A stretch of DNA of 64,000 nucleotides from Dryas octopetala (GCA_963921425.1 OY992840.1:17400621-17464620); one strand, 5' to 3'; positions 12,409 to 26,850 are shown, counted from the first letter of the stretch. Notes: a model not told the origin generated them from the sequence alone. A program made the numbers and translations.

Positions 12409-14060
12409 TGCGCGTGTGTCGAATTTTAGATGCTTTGGAATTAAAAAAGGGGCATCAGCACAACCAACTAAAACAAAGTGCTTTCGCACGTGCCTACCCT
12501 GAACTTCCGTACGTGCCACCGACCGACACCTAACATCGGAAACCCCCAACTAAAAATAAATGATTTGGCTCTCCTACAGTTTCCAATTTTACAGTGGGTC
12601 GTTAAATTGTTGTGAACAAAGTTGTCAAGCACAACTTCTGAGGTGGCAACTTTCTAGTATTGTATCAGTAACCGGCTACTTGTGCAGCCGGTTTCTCTAA
12701 CCAGCTCCCCTCCCAACTCGCCCACTCACCTAGTCACCTGTCTTGACTCACGAGTGAGTTTCATATTTATTTTTTTGTTAGGAAATAATATACTCAATTT
12801 TATTGAGGAAGACTCTAATGCGAATAAACAGTAAATAAGCATAAATGCGGACGCCAACACATCAGCAACTAGTTGCAGCATATCTCAATTTCATGTGTCG
12901 ACACCTTGTCTACACCATATTAGTGCTCACATTCATGCTTATCTATTGTTCATTCGCTTTAGAGCCTATCTCATACATTACTATCTAAATCGACTATTAC
13001 AACCTCATTTATCACAATTAACAAAAGACTTAACACCAAAAATAAAATTAAATCTTAAGATTAGAGAGTTGATGTACATGCTAGTTGGCAGAAAAGTCAA
13101 CTTTTTGAAAATATGAGAAAGAGAGTGGTACATGCTCAACTCAAGTTAATAGTAAAAAAAACAACAAATATTAATCAAAGAAAATTTACAATAAAACATG
13201 GCCGTCAAAATTTTCATAAAAAAAAATTGTTAAATGTCACGCAAGACATAGCTACGTAAGAAATATTATGCATAATCTAATCTTACTTTACTCTTTGTAT
13301 ACAATGCTTGCTAATAGAGGGGGAGAGTTTGCACCCATTGCTCGTTGAGGATTTTTTGTGCATCTCACGATTCTGGTGGGTCTCGCAGTTCTTGATAACT
13401 GTGACTTGTGCAATCTTGATGGTTTAGCTTAAAGGATTTATATTGAAAAAGACTAGCCAAAAAAATGGGCACTTCATCTTTAGGAGATTTTTTCTTGATT
13501 ACAAATTGAAAATTCAAATCTAAGTTGGTTTAATTTGTTCATTTGGGGTTGGACTTTCGGGTCAATTTGAGTTGGGGCTTTGGACTCACCATACTTTTTA
13601 TTTTCCAATGCATAGTTAACACTAAAACCTTTTAATGATAAAGAAATTATAATAATAAAAGTAATAATGATAATATTTTCAAACAAAATAATTTTATTGA
13701 CTTGTGTAAGTATTGGGTTAAAAAACATTCTTCTTGACTATTATAAAATGGTTAAAGTCTTAAGGAATGATGTAAATAAAAATCATTGTAAAAAAATGGA
13801 ATTTTTGGATGGGTTACGGGCTTTGGGTTTCAGGCCAGTCTTCAGATCGAGCTTTGGGCGGAGTTTCTTAAAAATTATTAGGCCCAATGGCCGCCCAAAA
13901 TATTTCGGGTCCAAACATGTTTGGGCTTTATTGGGTTCAAAGCCGAATTTGGATCGAATTTTGGGCTATATTTACACCCCTACTTAAATGATATAGTATC
14001 TAAGGGCAAACTAAAAATATTCGGATAAAAAAAAAATGGGGCAATCAGAGCCGTCCAAAT
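12409..14060. other. Intergenic region between divergent FEI-like and RPL13 genes
   Basis: About 1.6 kb with no credible gene. It is AT-rich. From about 13785 to 13985 it has a G/C-richer stretch of repeated GGGCTTTGGG / GGGTTCAA-like words ending TTTACACCCCTAC, which looks like a decayed repeat. AGGCCCAATGG near 13880 contains a TGGGCC site-II-like core in reverse, a motif known from ribosomal-protein promoters, but it sits inside the repeat-like stretch. The region must hold both promoters. Confidence 0.5.
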
Positions 14061-14069
14061 GGTAAGAGA

Positions 14070-14140
14070 AGATCATTTAAAAGCCAAAGTTTCAAAACGA
14101 AAGCCCTAACGCAGCAGCAAGCCAACCAGCGAGTAAGCAG
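14070..14140 (+). other. RPL13: RPL13 non-coding first exon
   Basis: A leader containing AAAGCCCTAAC (telo-box-like, common near starts of ribosomal-protein genes) runs to GTAAGCAG|GTATCT, a plausible donor at 14141. The next exon starts after TTACAG at 14797, seven bases before the ATG. The exact transcription start is not visible. Confidence 0.5.
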
Positions 14141-14157
14141 GTATCTTCCCCTCCTTC

Positions 14158-14160
<3 letters not shown>

Positions 14161-14198
<38 letters not shown>
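14161..14198. repeat. (CT)n microsatellite
   Basis: Uninterrupted TC repeat just inside the leader intron of RPL13, about 20 bp after the predicted donor. Confidence 0.97.
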
Positions 14199-14201
<3 letters not shown>

Positions 14202-14803
14202 GTTTCCGCAGTTCAGTATGATGCTTTTGCCGATGTTCTGTTGTTCGTTGGATTTACGAGTAGTAAACTAGGCTTGCAAACTAGGCATAATAGGTCTTTG
14301 AACTTGAACCTGGCAAATCATTTTTACTATTGCAAGTTTTGTTCTGTAACTGATGTTTCTGGTTCCGAAAACAAGAACAGCATACCCTTAAATGTAGGAT
14401 TTCTAATTGTTATTCTATTTTTTTAGGGTTAAGGTGCAATGTGCAAGCTGCGTGCATTTGTTGTCAAATGTTAAGCATTTGTCTGGTTACGATGCCAATC
14501 AAATGAACCAACCAAATTTGCTAAACCCATATTCTCTTTTAACTGGATTGTTTCAATTTTACCTCTTAAAGCTTGTCTCTGGTCATTTCAGTTAGCTTCT
14601 GAATGGGTAATGTGTTATGGAAAATGCTTTTTTATTGATGCTGGGGCTAGTTATTATATTATATGTTGGCACTAACATTTTTATCCTGATCATTGTGCTT
14701 TTTGTATTCTTTGTGCACGTTTGAGATAATATGTTAAAGAACTTGGAAAATGTGCATTGCCTTACATTTATTTTCCTGGTTTAATGGCAATTACAGGTAA
14801 ACC

Positions 14804-16145
<1,342 letters not shown>

Positions 16146-17392
16146 GAAGTACTAAAAGTCTATTAGTCTGCTAATTTTGTTTAGAATATTAAGATCTTTT
16201 ATCTATCCATCTAGCATTGGATTTTTAGGAATCATCTGTCAGACTGCTGTTATTTCTGGTCTTTAATTGAATTAGTGTCTTGAAACAGGCTATGTTCTTA
16301 TTTTTTGGAGTCCGAGTTCATTTCCTTTCATCAATCAATGTAATGTTATTGGATAATGTGTTTATGTGTTGTGGCCTCTTCTAATCATTGAAGTTGTTTA
16401 ATCACTATCATTGTCTTAAAAGTTTAGGTCTGCCTTCTGGGTTTCTCTTCGTAGATGCCACATTAGATGAGCTTTGTATTCTGTGGGGCTGGCTACTTGT
16501 TAGGAGTGTTGGTAATTTTGTTAAGCTAGATCCCCTCTTACGTTCTTGCTACGTTGAGAGAGGTCTTGCTGCTCTGTTGCTGGATATTTTCTGGTGCTGT
16601 ATTTGAGGTTCGAAATTCTCAAAGTCTAGTTGTAGATTGCAGTGGGCTAACTGTTGCAAAGCCTATTTAGTTACAAACTTACAATGCATTTGGATAAAGT
16701 GATTCTTTTGATCAGGTGAGGGGATTTGAAGTTTACCACTTAGATCAATGACATAGCTAGTTGGTGCATTTTGATAAAGTAATTAAAAGTACAAAATGAA
16801 AATCCAAAATATGATATGTTGTATTTTTTTCTTCATTCAGATATTTCATTTTTCTATTATTAATTCATGTATTTTCTTGGTAGATGAATCGGCATATATG
16901 GCTAGTGAAATCTCTAGAGGCTGTTACAAGTTACAACAAAAAAGAACACCAATACCGATCGAAAATCGAATATTTCTAAGCATGTATGTGATGAGATTTA
17001 GTGATAGCTAAGCACTCTCTTCTAATTACTTATCTAGTTTCTCCTGCAACATTTATCAAATTAGTGACCAGTACTTCTAAACAAGCCATAAGTACGTACT
17101 TATCTATTAGATAAAGATAAAAGTCTAATGTTAATTTCTCTCAAAGCGACATAGTTTTGGTGTAACATAATTAAAGAAAATTAAACAACTTATTTTTTAG
17201 CCACAAGATAAAAATGAAGTCATGATTAGCAGGGGAAGAGTACTTAAGAGAAGATCAGATCACATATGGATATATGTACATGAAACACTCACCCACCTGT
17301 CATCCTTGTTTTTTACTTTTTTTATCTGAATATATTTTTCTCTAACCTTCGAATAAGAATTTCACCCATTTTAGCTCTCCCAGTCGCAGAAC

Positions 17393-17394
<2 letters not shown>
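16146..17394. other. RPL13 3' UTR and intergenic DNA
   Basis: The 3' UTR probably runs to about 16350 (several T-rich and AATGTAATG-like signals). The rest to the GA tract is AT-rich spacer that should contain the promoter of the ZNF706-like gene. I see no gene or recognised repeat in it. Confidence 0.5.

Positions 17395-17469
<75 letters not shown>
17395..17469. repeat. (GA)n microsatellite touching a start codon
   Basis: About 37 GA units end directly at the ATG of the ZNF706-like gene (GAGAGATGACTCGGG), so the tract is the end of its 5' UTR. Here the purine strand is the sense strand, unlike the other leader tracts of this window. Confidence 0.97.
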
Positions 17470-17474
<5 letters not shown>

Positions 17475-20400
17475 CGGGGAAAGCAGAAGATCGAAGCGCA
17501 GAGACGAAATGCGGAGAAGAATCAGAAGCCAAAAGGGTCTCAGTTTGAAGCCAGAGCCGTCGCTCTCAAAGTCAGCTGTCCCATCTGCAAGGTGCTTGCT
17601 CTTCTATCATATCATTTTCATCTTGGCTTTTTGTTTTGTTTGGTTTTATGGAATTACCATTCTTGGGTTTAGTCGGGTCTTTATGTTAAGGTGTCTTTTT
17701 GTTCATCTTTTATGATGTATTTAGACTATTATTAAAACGAACTGATTTCTTGTTAATTTTTTTTATTCCATAAACAAACTAACATTACGAATTGATTATA
17801 TGGGTCTTTAACTTTAAGTTGTTTTCAATTACTCTCTCAAAAAAACAAAGTTGTTTTCAAAACAAACAAAGAATTGTAAAGGCGATTTTTAGTTTTTCGA
17901 ATTTATAGATAAATACAACCCACCTTCTACTACCAAATTACCTTCCTCCCCGCTTCTCTTATCCCCTTCTTTCTCCCTCCCTCCAATTCCTAATCACTTC
18001 CCTCTTTCTCTCTATTTTAATGTATTTTATTTGTAGTATATATTCTTTTTAATTTTGCAGAGGCCATGCGGAACCTTGAGGTCTAATATATGTAATGGGT
18101 TTGCTATGGCTAAATATATGATTTGTAATGAAATATAATGCATTGTACAAGATAGGCCAAATGAATTATGAATTTCATTTTGTTTCAGGTGTCTATTTTT
18201 ATGATATATATGGGTTCATCAATTTTTTACCGTTTCTTTATAGTTTTTTTTTTTGGAGGTATTTTTGACTTTTCTTAAAACACATTAGTTCTGTGTAAAT
18301 AAATAAATAAAGTACAAAGTAAAAGGACTGGAGATCATCCCATGTAACTCTTCAACCTTAGGAAAATTGTCATAGGATGCTATTTTTAGCAATAAGTCCG
18401 TAAATTTAGTTGCCCTTACTGGAATTGTGTATAGAGTAAAAGCCAGAAATAAGACATTGTATAATGGTCTACATACATGAACACCAATGTTAACAAGGGC
18501 TTTGAACACAACTCCCAAAATCAACATGTTTGATATTGTAAATGTTATTATATAGAATATATTGATCATTGTTTATGTGATCTTATGCAGCTTATGCACT
18601 CAAAGAACCATGATGCAGGACCGATAATAGTGAGATGTGTTATTTGGGTTTGCTCTGAGACCCTGTGGGTACTCTAAGAAATGAAGGATCATAGTGAGAT
18701 TTTCTATTTATGGAAGTGACTCTAGTTGTTATTTTGGTCTAGATAGCCGCTTTAGAATAGATCTTGACTGTTGACAATCTTGTTAAGAGGAAGTCCTGTA
18801 GTGTAAACTGGTCTATCATGTGTAAGTGGGATGGAGGAAATAGAGTTTTATCTTCTTCTTCTTCACTACGTGGTCGCTCTAGTTTTATGGGACCTTTGGA
18901 GTTTTCTACTTGGTAGCGTTTTTGGAGAACAATAATTGTGGAGCAAGAGTTTCCTAGCATTATTCTTGTGTTCTTTGCTTACATGGATGATGGATCCATA
19001 CTTTTTGAGTATATATATATATATTTTTGGATTAACTTATGTGAATGAACTACTAAACTCCCTGGTGTATATCACTTTCCACCTTGTGGTTTTCTTTGTG
19101 TGCTACTGGACGTGGTACACTTGTTTTCATCTATTAAGTCCCAAGTGGATAACTTCATTAGCATTCACTGCTAAATTATGCCTATGCATTGCTGAACCTT
19201 AAAAGGCCAGCATGAGCTCATGGAAGCTATATTTTATTGATTTCATCAATGCGAAAAACTTAAATCAGAAAACCATTTCCTGAAAATTGTCTTGATTTAT
19301 CTTTTGTTGTTGTAACCTTACCTTGATATCAATCTGAAGCCATTATCTCTGCATTGAATTTGAATTTTGAGGGGCCTTGGGGGGGCTGATACGGTGGTGC
19401 CAATGATGTGATGGCTTTATGGTTGATGTTTTCAAGAAGGTGACAGTAGTACTGGGTGATAGAGGTTTTGAATATGATTGTTCATTATTGTGATTGGATT
19501 TGGTGGGTGATACAGAAGCGCTGACCTCATATTTTTGACTGAGCCTGCTCAATTTACATTTTATAGGACTCTGTCTGTAGGCCATCATGTTTGGAAAACA
19601 ATCCCTTTTCTGGTGCTAACTTAAGTACCTCAGAATCCTATAAACAACTTCCATATGGGTTTCATGAGGTGCATGCATAAATTGGCCACAGTGAAAGCGT
19701 AGGCTATATCAGGTCGGGTGTGAAACAAGTAGATTGGCTTCCATACAAGTCTTTGGTAACCACCTCAATCAGTGGGATTGTTTTCTGTGTTATCCCCCAA
19801 CTTATGATTTTGCTATGCTCAATAGGAGTTTCAGGATTACACCCCAACAATCTTGTTTTTTCAAGTAGTTCAAGGACTTACTTTCAAGATGAAGATGGTT
19901 TGATTTTGCAACTTCAATTCCTAGAAGTATCATAAGTCCCCAATTCTCTGATTTCAAACTCCTTCACCAAATGAGCCTTGAGTTTCCCTAGTTCTTCACA
20001 TAATCACCAGTAGATACAATGTTATATACATATACAATCAGGGAAGTCAATTTACCTTGTGAGAATGTTTTGTAAATAGGTTTTGGTCTTCTTGACTCTG
20101 GTGAAAGCTAAATCATAGCATAGATTTTTAGGAACCTTTTAAACTGAGCTCTCGGTGAATGCTGCAACCCTTAAAGGGATTTCTCTAGCTTGTATACCCT
20201 TTTGGTATTGCTTGGGAACTTAAAGCTGGGAGGGGTATCCATGTATACCTTTTCTTTCAGATCTCCAATGAGATACTCATTCTTTCCCACCCTAAGTTGG
20301 CAACATCGGATAACAAAACCCGATGGAACTCATCTTAGTTACCAGAGAAAATGTCTGATGATAGTCGATACGGTAAGTATGAGTGTAGCCTTTTTGTAAC

Positions 20401-21399
20401 AAATCTGACTTTATATCTTTTTATGGATCCATCTGTTCTATGTTTCCTGCGCCACTTGCAGGCACCAAATTTTTTCTCTCTTGGTCACTCAGTCAAGTCC
20501 CAAGTGGAATTTTTATGAAGTGCTTTCATTGTCTTCCTGCATAGTCTCCATCCACTTGGGATCTCTCAGAGCATCCTGTAGAGTTTGGGGAATATAGACC
20601 AAAGATAATCTGGAAGAGAAGGCATGATAGTCTGGTGAGAGACAATGTGAGGAAAAAAATTGGAGAGAAATAATTGGTGCAAGTCCTAATCCCCTTCCGG
20701 AGAGTGATAGGAATGGGAGGAAGATGGCCAAATGCCAGAGAGGATGGGAAGGTTTCGGAAAAGACATTGACTACTTTGGAATGCAATGAGTACAACATCC
20801 CCAGTATTGTTTTGGGTGTTCTGCAGTAAATCAAGAGATCTCGTAACCTCTAAAAGATGAGAATTCTTCCTCTCAGCTACCCCATTTTATTTAGGAGTAT
20901 AGGATAGATTGATGGATAATTCCATGGGTGTGGAGATAGGAATTAAGACCCTGCTTCATATATTCCTCTCATTATCATATTGAGGAACTTGGGTTATAGA
21001 ATTTAATTGGGCGACTGTGTCATAAGAGTTTTGGGAGAGTTCATGTATGTTATTTTCTCATATTGGAATGCTGTTGTTTCTTAATGCCTGTTGATGTCTT
21101 GAATATGTTTTGTGGTTGCTTTGGTGTAGGTAGCTGAAGGTTTTGGGCTTTTGTTATTTTTTTCCTTTAGAGGACACCTTGTCCTACAATTTCTTTTTGA
21201 TTAATGAAGTCTTGTTTCCTATCAGAAAAAAAAAAAAAAAAAACTAGGGTCTTTATTTATGTATTTCTGTTACAGTTTATTGTGCACCACATCTGACAAA
21301 AATGTGTATTTTCAGGTTCAACTTGCAAATCCAAAGCAACTTGGTGATCACTATGCTTCCAAACATCCCAGAGAAAAGCCTCCAACTGAAACAGAATGA
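17469..21399 (+). CDS. Small C2H2-type zinc-finger protein, ZNF706-like
   Basis: Two exons, 17469-17591 and 21316-21399, separated by a 3.7-kb intron, give a 68-aa protein. The N-terminus MTRGKQKIEAQRRNAEKNQK resembles the SERF/4F5-type start of human ZNF706. One zinc finger spans the splice junction: CPICKV then PKQLGDHYASKHP (C-x2-C ... H-x4-H). The intron falls right after the second Cys codon pair (ICK). The family role is poorly known; ZNF706 in animals has been linked to stem-cell regulation and protein aggregation, and no plant role can be read from the sequence. The intron carries a broken antisense copia relic and a LINE tail. Confidence 0.88.
19300..20950 (-). mobile_element. Broken Ty1/copia relic (integrase end to RNase H)
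   Basis: Minus-strand translation gives copia pol landmarks in order from 20950 downward: an integrase end (NGVAERKNSHLLEVTRSL), the linker before RT (IPQTLQDALRDPKWMETMQE), then FHTRPDIAYAFTVAN, FMHAPHETHMEVVYRILRYL and a following RNase H-like stretch. No LTRs were recognised. The pol order is interrupted by many breaks and missing parts, so this is an old dead copy. It lies antisense in the intron of the ZNF706-like gene. The outer limits are approximate. Confidence 0.75.
21100..21243 (+). mobile_element. LINE 3' tail with poly(A)
   Basis: T-rich segment ending TTTTTGATTAATGAAGTCTTG, then TTTCCTATCAG and an A run of about 18 at 21225-21243. This is the usual terminus of plant L1-type LINEs and of SINEs that share their tails. 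No coding part is recognisable. It lies 70 bp before the second exon of the ZNF706-like gene. Confidence 0.5.
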
Positions 21400-23242
21400 T
21401 CCTTTTCTCATCTGAAAAAGAGTGAAAAAAAAAAAAAAAAGAAGCGAAAATCCTCGCTGTGTTGTTTTAGAACAATGTATTTCAGAAAGTTTGTTATGCA
21501 TTGACTTGTATAAAATCTCTCCAACTCCCTTCCTCTGCCCCCTGTTTGTGATCCGTTGTATGACTGAAGGATAATTGATAAGATCTGTCAGATCCAGGGA
21601 TACATAAGCTGTGAAATGATTGTTTTTCCATTTTGTTATTTACTTTTTGACTCAAACAACCACTATAATCCAATTACAAAGCAATAATTCACAGTGAAGG
21701 GTATATTGTTAATGCCTGATGGGCAGAAGATGGTGAACTACTTTGGAGACTTGCTAGTTAATCAACCTGACCATGCCCCTCTTCTTAGGTTCTCAATATC
21801 CAGATCAATGCCGAAAAATGGCCAGTAGCTATTACGTGCTACTATTATAAACCAATTACAATGCTCTTTGGCCACCTTATACTCCATATACATATGGAGC
21901 TTCAGTCCGTTGACTACGTTCTATTGAAACAGATAATCATCGAAGAAAACAGTCTACGAGAGTGAAAAAAGTCTCCAAGTATTTTATTAAAAACTTAATA
22001 TATATGTTTGTAGCCAATTCTTGTAGAAAATATAAAGGAAAATCTTTATTAACAAAGACAACAAATGCTAATCTTAATTGAAAAAGGTTCATTCATTTTA
22101 ATTACTAAATTTTAATAATTTTTTAGTTTAGGTATCAAAATTAAATAGCATTTTAGATTAAATACTAGTTGAAAAGTCAAACAAAATAATAAAGTAAAAT
22201 GTATTAGAATTTACAAATATTACATCACATGCTACTACAATAAAAAAATAAAAATAATATTACATCACAAATATTACATTAATTTATACTATATTGTATT
22301 AAAAAAAAAAATCAATTCAGTCACAATTTAACTGTGACTGTCTTGGTAAATTGAAAGAGACAACTCACACTACTATATTATGTATTATTTTGAGTAAAAG
22401 TATTGTTTTTACCTCTATTTATAAAATATTGTAGTATAATTTTTTTTAAAAAATTTAATTAAGTCACAATTTAATTATGACTGTCTCACAACTTAAATGT
22501 GACTGTCGTTCAGTCACAACTAAATTTGAAGTTGTGAGTGTCGTACAGTCACAACTAAATGTAAAGTTGAGACTACATTAGCAAATTTTCAAGATAATAT
22601 AAAAGCTTCAAGGGCAATTTTGTTAAAACCTTATAAATTTTAACTAACATACATCATATGTGAGGCAAAGAACAAAAATGTCAAATGGAAAAGGCTCAAA
22701 TCAAATGGGCCAACATATTTGTGACCTAATCTAGAAACCTACATTTAAATTTGGTAGTTTAATTGAAATATTATATGGTCTTTCATGTTATACCAAAAAA
22801 TTATTGAAATTTGATATTTAATCTTAATTTTCTGTAATTGAAAAGAATAAAATATCTATAAAATTACCAAGAACTGAAAGATAGAAGTTTGACTCTAAGA
22901 ATGTAAAGTTGTCGTGCATCAACGTGTCTTTGGGGGTCCTTTTCTTCCCGGGTGACTGAACTATCAGCCTTGTGCATGGTGTTCAGTTTGCTTTGTCATC
23001 TTTTACTTTTGGTTTGTGTCAAGAGTTGAGAATGGTGTGGCCCATCCAATTTGTGCCAAGAGTTGCGAATGGTGTGGTCCATTAATTGATTTCATATGCA
23101 GCATATGATATGCATTATCTCTGAATGATTGTGTATTATGTATGATTGCGCTCTACTTTCTGACCTGATTAAATAAAAGTCTTTTAAATAGTGAGAACCA
23201 TCTCAGACAACTTTACCTTCCCATTTCAACGTCTTTACCTTG
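21400..23242. other. Intergenic DNA, AT-rich
   Basis: About 1.8 kb between the ZNF706-like gene and the UPF0114 gene. It holds the 3' UTR of the former, an AT-rich stretch (22000-22850) with the GTCACAA repeat cluster listed separately, and the likely promoter and leader of the UPF0114 gene after about 23000. GCCAAGAGTTGCGAATGGTGTGG near 23045-23070 repeats a similar phrase some 45 bp earlier. No gene seen. Confidence 0.5.
22310..22575. repeat. Cluster of direct and inverted GTCACAA words
   Basis: The words CAGTCACAA, TGTGACTG, AAGTCACAATTTAA and ACAGTCACAACTAAAT recur in both orientations. CAGTCACAATTTAACTGTGACTG is a near-perfect hairpin. The cluster looks like a decayed foldback or MITE-like sequence. 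No family is recognised. Confidence 0.5.
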
Positions 23243-26200
23243 ATGATGACACTGCCTCGGCCTTTCCTCTCAAAACCAATGAAAACAGCACCACCACCTT
23301 TGCCATACTTGCACAGAAGTTCAAAATTGACTCCAAATTTGAATGGGGTCTCTGGGTTTAGTCCCCATGCTTTCAAACTCCTTGTGTCCATGGCTGCCAG
23401 CTCCAGACCTGGCGTTTCTTCTGCCCCACAACACTCTTCGTCCCCACCCACCCAATCCAATATCGTCTCTGACTCCGGCTTCTCTCAGAATTCACCATTT
23501 AAACTACAACCCATTGAGGAAGACTTAGAGAAGGTACGAATGTCATACTTATGGTCCATAATTTAACCTCTACTCATTTTGGCATAGTAATTAAAGATTT
23601 TTTGTTTTTGTGTTTTTGGGTGTTTGGGTGGATATGTAGGTAATATACAGATGCCGCTTCTTGGCCTTTATGGGTGTTTTGGGGTCTTTGATTGGGTCGT
23701 TTCTATGTTTCATCAAGGTATGATTATTAAATCCATGAGATTACTTTTATTAATTCTACTTGTAGTCGAACCATGTTTTGATTCTGCCCTTCTTTTTTTC
23801 CTTTTAGTTGTTAAATTATAATTGTTGTTTTGAATTCCCATCCCCGAATTCCTTCCTCTTTTTATCAATATATAAGGCAACCTTTTTCCTTTGTTGTTGA
23901 AAGATGTCTAACAATAAATGTTAAGTGTAGAATGCAAGAAAAATAAGGTTTGGTAATGGTAGAAAATAATGTATGGCAAAAGGGCCAAAATGAGGTATCT
24001 TCAGTGTGTTGGGGTTGACCAACAATGATCACAAATGACTACATTCTTTCACCCTTTGAAAGACTTATGTTCTCCCTTCTTTTTACCAACTTCAGATGCC
24101 CAAGATTCAGAGGCTTCTGATGGGGTTTTGCATCGAATTCATCACCTTCCTTCGGGATTTCACGCTAAACATTAGAGAAAGATGGTAGTTCAGTACTTTT
24201 GACAATGTGACTGCCAAGATCTGGTCATGTATAGTTAGGGGTGGTGATGTATAGTTCCGTACTTTTCAAAATAGCATAGTTGCAGTATATAGACCTGGTC
24301 ATACATAGTTAGGGGTGGTGATTTTTTGACCTACAAAATAGGTAAGTCTGGGGAGAAAGGTTGTATCTCTAGTCAAGTTGGGGATGATTACAGGTTTACT
24401 CACACCATAAATCTGTCAACATGCTGAGTTTACTCTTATTGTTGTTTGCTGTAGAAGTGCTCTCTTATGGTTGAAAGAGCTCAAAAGAAAAATTGTTATG
24501 ATTTGAACAGCCAAGTTGGAACGAAATGCGCTTAAAATCAGCATAGCTGAAATGGATACCTTAAGATGGATGGTAATATGTTCAAAAATATATAATTAAT
24601 TAATGCCTTTGTAACAAGATAGAGGCAAGAGGGAAAGAAAACAAGCTCAAATGGTTATGTAATGTACTATATATACAGTATAAAGAGGTATATTAGGTGG
24701 TAAGAGTCTGCTGTGATTGGAGGATTTTAATTCCCTCCATTTGAACTACAAATGTGGAGGTTCAGTTGATGAAATTCAATGATTACATCATGAATGGATG
24801 TGCAGAAAAGAATTCACCATGAAAAAGACATGCTGTTGATTAGGATTTACAGATCGGCTTGTTTTGCATTCCAAGGTATTGACAATGTAGTGAGAGGATC
24901 GTTGGTGACCAGAATTTGATGAGAGGCAGGGGCAGGCCTTTTTGTGGTCATGCGTGGAGGTGGAGGCACACTGACCTTCGATGGAAATGATTCTGAAGAG
25001 GTTCCACCAACTGCAAGTTTCTGAGTCTGTTGGTGTGTTGATGTCTGGAGAAAGAGAGCGACCAGTGGCAACAGTGCATAGTGGTGCAATGGGTGTGGAT
25101 ACTAATGATTTTCTGTGATTTATGTAGCTCTGAACATAACCGCTCATGTTTGGCAAAAGAAAAGAATGTTAAGAGGAGTTTGATCAAGAAAAGAACGTTA
25201 ATACTGGATGTTATGGGTTGGCATCACAAAAGCAAAATGGAATTCAAAGGGTGATTTGGTAGTACCATATGTATTAAAGAATAAGAAGCAAAAGGCTCAA
25301 AGAGAAGTATAGCTTCCATTAAAGATTAATGCTCTTTGGATTTGGCAGTGCCATATATATTCATCTGACAAAAGAATAAAGTGGACAATATCTTATATTT
25401 TTCCCAGTTTTTTATATGTAACAAACCTTTAGTCACATACTCACATGATTCATGATAAATTGATCTTTCGACACGTGGCTCTCTCTTTAATGCATTGATT
25501 TGCAATGTTGACCTTGATATGCAGGGCTGCACTTATGTTGTACAGTCTTTCATGGAATACTTTGTAAATGGCGGTAAAGTGATTTGGTTGCTGGTTGAGG
25601 CCATTGGTGAGTGCCCAACATTATATTTGTTATAACTGTTGTTACCTTTTATTGTCCTTGATTTAAGAACCATAAAACAAATATTGGTTTTACTAGAGAT
25701 ATTTTTCAAGTTAAAGAGAGAGCAAGCAAGAGGAAAACATCAAAGAAATGGTTTGTCTTAGAATTTGACAGCCAGAAAAAAGAAGAGAATTATATATTCT
25801 GGAGTAATGAATTTGATTGGAAGTCTACGATACTATAACATGGAAACCTAATAAAACTTTATCCCAGCCCCTAAAATTAATGTATTTTCAGCCATCCAAG
25901 ATAACTATGTAAGAGATTCTGAAATTAAGGCCATTCAAATCCAATTCAAAAAGAAAAATTTCAGTCATTGGACTTAAACTGAGACTAGTTGGGTTATGAC
26001 TATGACAGTCGATGATTCACTCTCTTTGATGACTAAGCCAAGTAAAGTGGTCATTTTTTGACGGAATTCTTGACTGAGTCGATGAAATGGTATATTTCAA
26101 GTTTTAACACAAAAATAAAGTCCAGGGATCGATTTGGCATAAAAAAAGTTCAAGGGATAAAGGGGAAGAAGGATCAAAGTTCAGGGGTCATATTTCTTAA

Positions 26201-26850
26201 AAATAAAATAAATTGGATTTAGAGCACCTTAAGGTGTTGCAGTTAGAGTTAGAGTAGACATCACCAATAAAAAATTGATGGATTTGGGACAATATAGGAC
26301 ATAAGCCCCCTATATTGAAATTTATTGTTGATACAGCAGATCTTTGTTTTCTGTTTATAAAAGCATGCATTCTGCTCCATGCTAACTACTGTTTTATGGC
26401 ATGTTTAGATGTTTATCTTTTGGGAACAGTGATGTTGGTGTTTGGAATGGGTCTTTATGAGCTTTTTATCAGCAATCTCGACATTGTGAAGTCTTTGTCA
26501 GAGGATAAAGCTCGTTACAGATCAAATCTTTTCGGCATGTTCGTTCTAAAGGTTAGAGTGAATTTTCTTGGATCTGAGCATTGCTTTTAGCCTTGGTTTT
26601 CAGAAAGGGATTTATCATGCTACATGATCTATTTCCCTTTTTACAGGAACGACCAAAATGGTTAGATATAACAAGTGTGAATGAGCTGAAAACAAAGCTT
26701 GGCCATGTAATAGTGATGATCCTTATAATTGGCTTGTTGGAGAAGAGTATGAAAGCAGTTGTACAATCTCCTCTGGACTTGCTTTGCTTTTCCGCCTCCA
26801 TCCTCGTTTCTTCTGGTTGCCTGTTTTTACTGTCAAAGCTCAATGACTAG
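23243..26850 (+). CDS. UPF0114 family membrane protein
   Basis: Exons 23243-23533, 23640-23717, 25525-25606, 26409-26551 and 26647-26850 join in phase to 265 aa. Residues 1 to about 97 are rich in Ser, Thr and Pro with few acidic residues, like a chloroplast transit peptide. Hydrophobic segments follow: about 103-123 (FLAFMGVLGSLIGSFLCFIK), 140-170 across LLVEAI and YLLGTVMLVFGMGLYELF, and two in the last exon (IVMILIIGLLEKS; LLCFSASILVSSGCLFLL). The RSNLFGMFVLKERPKWLDITSVNELKTKLGHV region is the UPF0114 (YqhA-like) signature as I remember it. Function is unknown in the family; plastid envelope or thylakoid membrane is likely. ATG 23246 directly follows ATG 23243 and could equally be the start. 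Confidence 0.9.
24186..24330. repeat. Diverged tandem duplication, about 70 bp
   Basis: In an intron of the UPF0114 gene, GTAGTTCAGTACTTTTGA...CTGGTCATGTATAGTTAGGGGTGGTGAT is followed by a second, diverged copy with GTATAGTTCCGTACTTTT and CTGGTCATACATAGTTAGGGGTGGTGAT. Confidence 0.7.

Noticed and set aside
12181-12549. A 122-codon frame upstream of the FEI-like gene
   Set aside because: It is driven by the GA/GT microsatellite and crosses a likely splice donor; no family resemblance.
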